Of a DNA stretch of 40,209 nt, positions 11,301-15,932 are shown piece after piece (position 1 is the stretch's first letter; each line of letters starts with the position of its first letter). The position numbers and the translations under genes were made by a program. Origin of the DNA: an uncultured Shewanella sp. (lineage in GTDB: Bacteria; Pseudomonadota; Gammaproteobacteria; Enterobacterales; Shewanellaceae); the NCBI RefSeq assembly GCF_947495455.1, contig NZ_CANLZC010000050.1:1-40209 (forward strand). Reading direction: 5' to 3'. The notes beneath the pieces were generated by a model that did not search any database, was not told where the DNA came from, and was given only the letters and a program-made list of their open reading frames with translations.

Positions 11301-11345
11301 ATTTATGAAGTCACCGATATAGCAATTGGAGTCGTTGAAGCCTAA
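5367..11345 (+). CDS. pfaC: PUFA synthase subunit PfaC (KS - CLF - DH - DH)
   Basis: Giant subunit (1992 aa) carrying chain-elongation and dehydration activities. A ketosynthase (~12-490) has Cys 223 in DAACASS, His 363 in CHATGTPLGD and His 403 in NLGH, a complete triad. A chain-length-factor-like KS follows (~515-930); at the active-site position it reads SAAEQS (Gln 712) instead of Cys, as expected for a CLF. After a Gln/Ala/Ser-rich linker (~1010-1140) come two FabA-like modules, each introduced by a similar stretch (EYAEGDIGNVFGPEY and EFATGDIEQCFGPDF) and ending in an active-site segment, CHFKDDPVMAGS and FHFHQDPVMPGS. The ATG at 5367 was chosen because AAAGGAG (5354-5360) sits 6 nt before it; the frame extends upstream only to a TTG at 5349 and an ATG at 5361 abutting the SD. 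It is part of the pfaABCD operon. Confidence 0.95.
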   Translation: MSSHKPSMKNKHAIAIVGLAALYPDAHSPQTFWQNLKQKKDARGPLTTQKLNAEINDYQGQQGQADRFYCDKGGYIQNFHFDPSGYHIAAKELVHLDDSLKWALHTCSNALKDANMALNESALARTGIIMGTLSFPTGQSNHQFLPLYHSVVEKALQATLFNDPSHPLDFILTPFSLNEDLAYQAQQPTRFKGQDGNIAHNASHIISEALSLKGPQLSLDAACASSVYSLKLACDYLHTHKADTMLAGAVSGADPFFINMGFSIFHAYPEHGSPKNEISAPFDTKSQGLFAGEGAGVIVLKRLNDAIRDGDHIYGLIDSIGLSNDGKGKFVLSPNSKGQVNAFERAYNASSISPSQVEVIECHATGTPLGDKVELTSMEDFFIDKLDGSTAPLIGSAKSNLGHLLTAAGMPGIMKMIFAMKTGSLPPSINIESTIQSPKGLFGQHNIPTQVTPWPSKQKSSTHQRHAGVSVFGFGGCNAHLILSSYEKESDVLNSQQTTDNRQATSAISTYPSLAITGIAAHFGPFNDIHAFNQAIEKNKHAFIELPKQRWKGIDKHLDILQQFGLSSAPKGAYIDQFDLDFLRFKLPPNDDDRLIPQQLLLMKVADEAIMDAKLTAGQNVAVLVAMETELELHQFRGRVNLHSQLAQSLKAHGIALTEEEYQTLESITMDSVLDAAKLNQYTSFIGNIMASRIAALWNFSGPAFTISAAEQSVNRCIDVAQNLMAVNHIDDPLKQDPLQAVVIAAVDLSGSIEQVMSKSRLQKVAQDPNDTLAMFNKEWAIGEGAGAIVLKPENPMSNHHDSYASIDDISFNAQPSALSLNDINILETNIAPSLNATELVDAAHQLRINYPQAEHTQASHRIGHSFAASGMGSLLHALLTLNKSNKLTKEPLREKSALVATLMDKQSAQILLKQNKAQQTVLMQKLTHHNKTTASASSLPHANKPTMQVIKQVILGGRDIYQHIATIPASLKNSIKNKIDKRDKENSQHNVTDAITYVSPSTATTSILDNSQQNTMKKTSTSAAQAQIQAQVQAQGQQQQEKSESHLIQLQNNQTLAQQAHNAFLESRRTGLKVADALLRSQFKAQSNTAQANIQHTEPLTIEPSTAVSPTTTTELSNSDIANAEVSSTEKINAKTVSYVPPVPERKPCIWDYHDLVEYAEGDIGNVFGPEYVIIDQYSRRVRLPTTDYLLVSRVTKIDAQINQYRPSSMTTEYDIPKDAPYLVDGQIPWAVAVESGQCDLMLISYLGIDFENKGQRVYRLLDCTLTFLGDLPRGGDTLRYDISINHFARNGDTLLFFFSYRCYVNDTLILKMDNGCAGFFTDAELSEGKGVIRTDAELKARQNALNGPKPHFSPLLDCPQTQFDYQAIRHLLTANLAGCFGDHYAQDKQQKSLCFASEKFLMIETVSHVDHKGGAWGLGTLEGHKQLSPEHWYFPCHFKDDPVMAGSLMAEGCGQLLQFYMLYLGMHTHTRNGRFQPLENAAQQVRCRGQVLPQTAILTYKMEVTEIGLSPYPYAKANIDILLDGKVVVDFQHLGVMIKEESECTLYGKPTTKKGSLVDTPPSKVLPKTNPNAPLMQKKSNMDASLNKGVRPLIHVPAPIIKDYPNRQPDTLPFTPFHLFEFATGDIEQCFGPDFAIYRGLIPPRTPCGDLQLTTRVIDVKGTRGELNKPASCIAEYEVPEDAWYFSQNSHQANMPYAILMEIALQPNGFISGYMGTTLGFSGEELFFRNLDGKGQLLRKVDLRGKTIVNDSRLLSTVIAGSNIIQSFTFELSCDNQAFYVGEAVFGYFKASALKDQLGLDKGQTTLPWHVTHQVKADHHIDLQSAGLTLSPYFIAPKAQPHYKLAGGQLNFIDKVDIVEKGGSHGLGYLYAQRTINPSDWFFQFHFHQDPVMPGSLGVQAIIELMQTYAINQGLGKAFANPKFEQILSNIQWKYRGQINPLNKQMSLDVHITAIEKTASKITIIGNANLSKDGLRIYEVTDIAIGVVEA
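8440..8492 (+). repeat. Low-complexity Gln/Ala repeat in PfaC linker
   Basis: Imperfect tandem copies of CAGGCTCAAG/TT encode an alternating Gln-Ala-(Ile/Val/Gly) stretch that ends in QQQQ. It falls in the disordered linker between the chain-length factor and the first dehydratase of PfaC. Slippage here would change linker length but not a catalytic domain. Confidence 0.7.
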
Positions 11346-11406
11346 TGCAAACAATACTAAGCCAGAATCACAACAGTAAAATCACTATTAACAGGGTGAA
11401 AATTCA

Positions 11407-13086
11407 ATGAACTCAAGCATAAAAAATGAATCCTTAAGCCCTTGGCCATGGCAAGTTAATATGTCAACAGTCGCCTTTGATCTCAATAGCCTAGCCAATC
11501 AACTTAAAGACTTTAGTCAGTGCTGTTATCTGGTTAGTCACAATGATAAAGGACTCGGGATCAGTCAAGAGGCTACTCTTGTCGATCCAAACTTACTTGG
11601 AACGACACAAGCATCCTCACTCAACAAAGCGAATGCAACGCAGCCGCATAACCCAAATGTGCTTCCCGTTAGCGCTTTTGCTCCCGCATTAGGCACTCAA
11701 AGTTTAGGTGATAGTCACTTCAGACGCGTTCATGGGGTGAAATATGCCTATTATGCTGGTGCAATGGCCAATGGGATCTCCTCGGAAGAGCTGGTTATTG
11801 CACTTGGAAAAGCGGGGATTTTATGCTCCTTTGGCGCTGCAGGGTTAATCCCTTCAAGAGTTGAAGCGGCGATTCACCGTATTCAAGCGGCACTGCCTCA
11901 AGGCCCTTACGCTTTTAATCTCATTCATAGCCCAAGTGAACCCGCCTTAGAGCGCGGCTCAGTCGAGCTTTTTTTAAAGCATAAAGTCCGCACCATTGAA
12001 GCTTCGGCCTTTTTAGGGCTAACACCGCACATTGTTTACTATCGCGCAGCGGGCTTAAGCCGCGATGCTCAAGGACAAATTCACATTGCCAATAAAGTCA
12101 TTGCCAAGGTGAGCCGCACTGAAGTGGCCACTCACTTTATGCGACCAGCTCCCATCAAAATATTGCAAAAACTCCAAGATGAAGGGTTGATCAGCTACGA
12201 GCAAGTACAACTCGCTCAGCAAGTGCCCATGGCCGATGACATCACAGCAGAAGCTGACTCTGGTGGCCACACAGATAATCGTCCTTTAGTAACCTTATTG
12301 CCCACATTATTAGCTCTAAAAGAGAGTATTCAACAAGAGCATCAATACCCCACACCATTACGTGTCGGAGCAGGTGGTGGCATTGGCACACCCGATGCGG
12401 CGCTGGCTGCCTTTAATATGGGCGCGGCTTATATCGTCACAGGCTCAGTGAACCAAGCATGTGTTGAAGCAGGTGCTAGCGAGCACACGCGAAAACTACT
12501 CTCAACTACCGAAATGGCCGATGTCACTATGGCTCCCGCGGCCGACATGTTTGAAATGGGCGTAAAACTGCAAGTGGTTAAGCGTGGAACCTTATTTCCC
12601 ATGCGTGCCAATAAACTTTATGACATTTACACCCGTTTCGACTCCATCGATGCCATTCCTGTTGATGAGCGAGAAAAACTTGAACAGCAAGTATTTCGCG
12701 CCAGCCTAGAAACTATTTGGCAAAGTACCGTTGCCCATTTTAATGAGCGTGATCCGAAACAAATTGAGCGTGCGCTTAATCACCCTAAACGTAAAATGGC
12801 GCTGATTTTTAGATGGTATCTGGGCCTTTCCAGCCGTTGGTCTAATCTAGGTGAAGCGGGCCGTGAAATGGATTACCAAATATGGGCAGGACCTGCACTT
12901 GGGGCCTTTAACCAATGGGCTCAAGGCAGCTATTTAGCCGATTATCAACAACGTCATGCTGTGGATATTGCCAAACATATTCTATATGGCGCCGCTTATT
13001 TAAATCGAATTAATTTTATTACTTCACAAGGAATAAAGCTTCCAGAAGCATTACAACGCTGGAAACCGACTCAAAAAATGGGTTAA
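11407..13086 (+). CDS. pfaD: PUFA synthase subunit PfaD (FMN enoyl reductase)
   Basis: 559-aa enoyl reductase subunit that reduces trans-enoyl intermediates during PUFA assembly. It resembles 2-nitropropane dioxygenase-like TIM barrels: ADSGGHTDNRP (~281-291) and the phosphate-binding GAGGGIGTPDAALAAFNMGA segment followed by YIVTGSVNQ (~319-348) are the FMN-site signatures. Length is normal for PfaD. AGGGTGA (11393-11399) sits 7 nt before the ATG. It begins 61 nt after the pfaC stop on the same strand with no terminator between, so it is the fourth gene of the operon. The leader just upstream repeats 16 nt found near the 3' end of pfaC. Confidence 0.95.
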   Translation: MNSSIKNESLSPWPWQVNMSTVAFDLNSLANQLKDFSQCCYLVSHNDKGLGISQEATLVDPNLLGTTQASSLNKANATQPHNPNVLPVSAFAPALGTQSLGDSHFRRVHGVKYAYYAGAMANGISSEELVIALGKAGILCSFGAAGLIPSRVEAAIHRIQAALPQGPYAFNLIHSPSEPALERGSVELFLKHKVRTIEASAFLGLTPHIVYYRAAGLSRDAQGQIHIANKVIAKVSRTEVATHFMRPAPIKILQKLQDEGLISYEQVQLAQQVPMADDITAEADSGGHTDNRPLVTLLPTLLALKESIQQEHQYPTPLRVGAGGGIGTPDAALAAFNMGAAYIVTGSVNQACVEAGASEHTRKLLSTTEMADVTMAPAADMFEMGVKLQVVKRGTLFPMRANKLYDIYTRFDSIDAIPVDEREKLEQQVFRASLETIWQSTVAHFNERDPKQIERALNHPKRKMALIFRWYLGLSSRWSNLGEAGREMDYQIWAGPALGAFNQWAQGSYLADYQQRHAVDIAKHILYGAAYLNRINFITSQGIKLPEALQRWKPTQKMG

Positions 13087-13094
13087 AAACGTTC

Positions 13095-13125
13095 CTCATT
13101 TCAAAATACGACCTTTTGAAATGGG
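13095..13125 (+). terminator. Inverted repeat after pfaD
   Basis: CATTTCAAAA (13097-13106) and TTTTGAAATG (13114-13123) form a perfect 10-bp stem, extended by a G-U and a G-C pair, with a 7-nt loop, 9 nt after the pfaD stop. No U-tract follows, so it could protect the mRNA 3' end rather than terminate. Confidence 0.45.
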
Positions 13126-13153
13126 AGCGAGTACAGTTTATCGTCAATCATCT

Positions 13154-13196
13154 ATTGAGCAAATGAACGCGTATTTGCTCAATTCTCCCTTCTCTA
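13154..13196 (+). terminator. Second hairpin after pfaD with pyrimidine tail
   Basis: ATTGAGCAAAT (13154-13164) and ATTTGCTCAAT (13173-13183) are perfectly complementary (11 bp, 8-nt loop) and lead straight into a pyrimidine-only stretch. This is the better candidate for the end of the pfa transcript, although the tail is C/T-mixed rather than a clean U-run. Confidence 0.5.
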
Positions 13197-13237
13197 TTCT
13201 CCCTTCTCTATTCTCCCTTCTCTATTCTCCCTTCTCC
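13182..13237. repeat. 14-bp tandem repeat, four copies
   Basis: Four head-to-tail copies of ATTCTCCCTTCTCT (13182, 13196, 13210, 13224), the last differing in its final base. The array is pure pyrimidine apart from one A per unit, and lies between the pfaD hairpins and the next gene. Confidence 0.9.
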
Positions 13238-13330
13238 TTTTTCCTCATTTGACTTAGGTCGTCTTTACGCAAGAAATCAACAAAACTTAAAATATACATT
13301 AATCACATTTAATTAATAAAAGTAAAATCT

Positions 13331-14413
13331 ATGTCTTTTTTGAAACATGCAAGCCTTGCTTTGCTAATCGCCTTTAATCACTCTTCAGTATTCGCGAGCC
13401 AAGAAGCCAGTGAATTTAATATCAAGCTCACTGATTATTCAGCAGGCATAAATAATGACCTGTGTGCTAATGCCCAAGTTAACACTCAGCACCATTGTTT
13501 TCACACAATTAGATTACCGACGCCATTGGCTCAAGTCATTACCGAGCAAACGTCAAGAAAAAGTCCTATTCCTGCCAATGATTGGTTAACCCTCAATGAG
13601 CTACTTGATTTCACACAAAGCTATCATTTAATGGAACCTATCTGGTTTGACAAACTCAACGCAGCTTATGGACTAAATAGAGGCTTTAATGATCACCGTT
13701 TTGAAGAAACCATCACCCAAAACAAACTTTCTGACGCAAGAAACACGGTTAATTTATATCAGCAACAACTAGAGTCGCAGCATATGATGTCGGCTTATAT
13801 GAGCGCTTTTCATATTGAACAGACACTGCAGGCATTAAAAACAGATTTTATGTACTCAAGCCCCCTTCCTAAGCATGATGCCATTGCCGCTATTAATGAA
13901 CTGGAACAACAGCTTAATATACTTAAAATCAATACAGATCTTATGGCTTACGATGAAATCAATGCGCCAATTTGGGTCGAACAGTTAAACCTAAGGTTGA
14001 GTCATTTTAGCAATGCAGTGAATAATTTGCCTGACAATCAATTATTAATCCAACAAGCTGTCATGGCATTAAATGCAGCCTATCCTCTCAACATGCATGT
14101 TAACAAAGAGCAACTCACCTTTGATGCCATTTTACTGCACGATGTCTCCCCTCATCCTATTCCTGCTGCAACCTTACTCGATGATCTCAATATTGCATTA
14201 ACCCAACTTGAACAAGCGTTAGCAAAACAATGGCTCACTTATTTTAGTCAAAGCCTTCCCGCACCAACATCCAATGTGCAAATATCACTAACGTTAGATG
14301 ATACCGATAACAAGTCAAGTGCAACACCAGATAAAACACAATTAATTGATGATTTTATTAGTGTTTTTAAGAAAACATACACGACTCGCGTTACTCCAAC
14401 AAGTAGCCAGTAA
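13331..14413 (+). CDS. Predicted secreted protein of unknown function
   Basis: 360 aa, family not recognised. The N-terminus is a typical signal peptide: a Lys near the start, a hydrophobic core of about 12 residues, and a likely cleavage after VFA (residue ~23, before SQE). The mature part is polar and mostly helical-looking, with Gln/Leu-rich stretches (~150-220 and ~290-320) that could be amphipathic helices, and only two cysteines, close together (CANAQVNTQHHC). There is no recognisable catalytic motif. The ATG has no clear Shine-Dalgarno sequence. It has its own position after the pfa hairpins, so it is probably transcribed separately. A heptamer repeat runs across its stop codon and a hairpin follows. 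Confidence 0.7.
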   Translation: MSFLKHASLALLIAFNHSSVFASQEASEFNIKLTDYSAGINNDLCANAQVNTQHHCFHTIRLPTPLAQVITEQTSRKSPIPANDWLTLNELLDFTQSYHLMEPIWFDKLNAAYGLNRGFNDHRFEETITQNKLSDARNTVNLYQQQLESQHMMSAYMSAFHIEQTLQALKTDFMYSSPLPKHDAIAAINELEQQLNILKINTDLMAYDEINAPIWVEQLNLRLSHFSNAVNNLPDNQLLIQQAVMALNAAYPLNMHVNKEQLTFDAILLHDVSPHPIPAATLLDDLNIALTQLEQALAKQWLTYFSQSLPAPTSNVQISLTLDDTDNKSSATPDKTQLIDDFISVFKKTYTTRVTPTSSQ

Positions 14414-14435
14414 CAAGTAACAAGTAGCAAGTAGC
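14401..14435. repeat. 7-bp tandem repeat across a stop codon
   Basis: Five near-identical heptamers: AAGTAGC, CAGTAAC, AAGTAAC, AAGTAGC, AAGTAGC. The second copy supplies the TAA stop of the preceding gene. Confidence 0.85.
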
Positions 14436-14465
14436 ATCAAAGTGAGAAATGCTCTCGCTTTGATG
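14435..14465 (+). terminator. Hairpin after the secreted-protein gene
   Basis: CATCAAAGTGAG (14435-14446) pairs with CTCGCTTTGATG (14454-14465), 12 bp with one G-U and a 7-nt loop. The following sequence is AT-rich but lacks a clear U-run. Confidence 0.5.
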
Positions 14466-14598
14466 TTAATCAAAATACATAAGAAACATTAAGATAGGCT
14501 GAAAGCACAGCTCATTTATTATAAGGGGCGTTTAGATAAGATACTGAATATTAAAATGATATCATTAATACTAAATAGTGAGTTCTCTCAAATATCAT

Positions 14599-14871
14599 TT
14601 AGTTTGACACTTTGCTAATTAAAATTTGGTGAGCAACTTTTTCTTTAAGTTGACTTTCGTCAAGTTCATATTCCTCTCGATCACTAGGGTAATATGAATC
14701 AGCAAGGCAAAAAATACTAGAAAGGCATTCGCTGAGCCTATCTTCATCCTCAAGTAAGATGTGACTTGAGCATTCGAATTTCCACAGTTCCATATACGCG
14801 TTAGCGAAATCATCGGCTGAAAGTCTTTCGTTAACAAAAGATTCAGCCAAAGCGAGTAATGTTCTACTCAT
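14599..14871 (-). CDS. Colicin D-type immunity protein homologue (orphan)
   Basis: A 90-aa acidic protein resembling the immunity proteins of colicin D-like tRNases. The overall pattern is a helix starting with ALAESFVNERLSADDFANAY, a short variable middle, then SSIFCLADSYYPSDREEYELDESQLKEKV, which matches the family's layout (AxRFEPDxxRxxYEIDDxxLKxEV as I remember colicin D ImmD). Family knowledge: the protein binds and blocks the nuclease domain. No cognate toxin gene is visible in the window, so it is either an orphan defence gene or serves a toxin elsewhere. The ATG at 14871 is preceded by AAAGGAAT; this leader is duplicated in tandem. Identification is by motif pattern only. Confidence 0.65.
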   Translation of the reverse strand: MSRTLLALAESFVNERLSADDFANAYMELWKFECSSHILLEDEDRLSECLSSIFCLADSYYPSDREEYELDESQLKEKVAHQILISKVSN

Positions 14872-14931
14872 CTTAATATTCCTTTCTTCATATTCCTCTC
14901 ATCTTAATATTCCTTTCTTCATATTCCTCTC
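14870..14931. repeat. 31-bp perfect tandem duplication at an immunity gene start
   Basis: Two identical 31-bp units, 14870-14900 and 14901-14931, contain on the minus strand an AAAGGA ribosome-binding site and an ATG. The proximal copy provides the real start of the immunity gene; the distal copy provides a second RBS-ATG that opens only a few codons. Confidence 0.9.
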
Positions 14932-15108
14932 GTCTTATAATAAAGCTATTGAGGTGAACCTTTAGCTATAACCCCATAATAAATTCACCAAATTGGCTTA
15001 ATGCTACCAAACTCATTCAATTTATAAAGCAGGGATATAACAAATGAAAGTCAGCACACATGAAATGATCAGAAAGAATAAAATCAAAGCCTTTTTATCA
15101 CCTCTCTA

Positions 15109-15585
15109 TTATTCTATTCCAATTGCAATCTCTACCTCAGAATCGCTTTTATAACACTCAAAATCTGTCTTATAAAGGCGCACATGCTCGCAGTCATAAG
15201 CATTAAAATAACGCCATACTTCTCCCCATAACTGAGTAATTGTTTGAGGCATTTTACCTTTGGCCGAAAAGATTAAATATTTACCTGCTTCTATCTTCAC
15301 ACTTTCATGGGAGTATTCGGTTAAACTTAACACTGTTTGCAATGTCTCTAGGTTAAGATCATCCGTACTCACCACAAGATCAAACTCTCCGCTCACATCG
15401 GATTCATACGCGGTATAAGCCCCATATAAATGAGTGCTAGTTGATAATAACGAACCACAAATACGATAAAACTCATCCCACAAAGGCGCAATCTTGGCTG
15501 TTTTAGGTGTCAACTCTAGGACATTCTTTGTCCTGACTTTCAGCCCAACTAAATTAAACCCATCAATATACTCAATTCTCATCAT
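15109..15585 (-). CDS. Effector-binding (GyrI-like / Cass2-type) protein
   Basis: 158-aa stand-alone effector-binding domain of the AraC/GyrI superfamily, most like the integron-cassette Cass2 group. Supporting pattern: LVGLKVRTKN near the start, PLWDEFY (~34-40), YGAYTAYESDVSGEFDLVVS (~54-73), IEAGKYLIFSAKGKMP (~97-112), LWGEVWRYF (~118-126), and DFECY near the end. These proteins bind small, often cationic drug-like molecules; there is no DNA-binding helix-turn-helix here, so it is not itself a regulator unless it has a partner. It starts with tandem ATGs (15585 or 15582). It is isolated between two AT-rich gaps. Ligand unknown. Confidence 0.7.
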   Translation of the reverse strand: MMRIEYIDGFNLVGLKVRTKNVLELTPKTAKIAPLWDEFYRICGSLLSTSTHLYGAYTAYESDVSGEFDLVVSTDDLNLETLQTVLSLTEYSHESVKIEAGKYLIFSAKGKMPQTITQLWGEVWRYFNAYDCEHVRLYKTDFECYKSDSEVEIAIGIE

Positions 15586-15690
15586 CTGACCTTATCTGCT
15601 ATCTTGCTGATCTATTATGTAATAGTAGATGAAAGATAAAATATGTTACAAATGCTATAATAAAGCGGTTAATAGATATTGGGGAAAATC

Positions 15691-15930
15691 ATGGATACTA
15701 CGCCAGCGATACTCACTCACCTATTCGATCAACTCGGCCTAAAGAGCAGCGATAAAGAAATAGAAGGTTTTATTGAATCCCACAGACTCGATGATAACAT
15801 TCGTTTATATCAAGCCGACTTTTGGACTTTGAGCCAAAAACACTTTTTACAAGAAGCCTTGGAAGAAGATGCACTATGGTCAGTCGCCACCGACTGCTTA
15901 GACACTTTACTGCGTAAAAATCACGCATAA
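15691..15930 (+). CDS. DUF2789 family protein
   Basis: 79-aa small acidic protein matching the DUF2789 pattern: MDT-x-LxxLFDQLGL at the start, FIESHRLDDNIRL in the middle, then an aromatic-rich FWTLSQKHFLQEALEEDALW stretch. The function of the family is not known. The ATG at 15691 is chosen because GGGGAAA (15681-15687) lies just upstream; an in-frame TTG at 15679 would add four residues but has no spacing for a ribosome-binding site. It is convergent with the acylase gene, the stops being 2 nt apart. Confidence 0.75.
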   Translation: MDTTPAILTHLFDQLGLKSSDKEIEGFIESHRLDDNIRLYQADFWTLSQKHFLQEALEEDALWSVATDCLDTLLRKNHA

Positions 15931-15932
15931 GG

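Noticed and set aside
13182..13237. CRISPR array
   Set aside because: The 14-bp units abut one another without spacers; it is a plain tandem repeat.
13087..13330. pfaE phosphopantetheinyl transferase next to pfaD
   Set aside because: No such gene follows pfaD in this window; it may lie upstream of pfaA or elsewhere.
14619..14837. Alternative 72-aa frame overlapping the immunity gene
   Set aside because: The other frame matches a known family and has the better ribosome-binding site.
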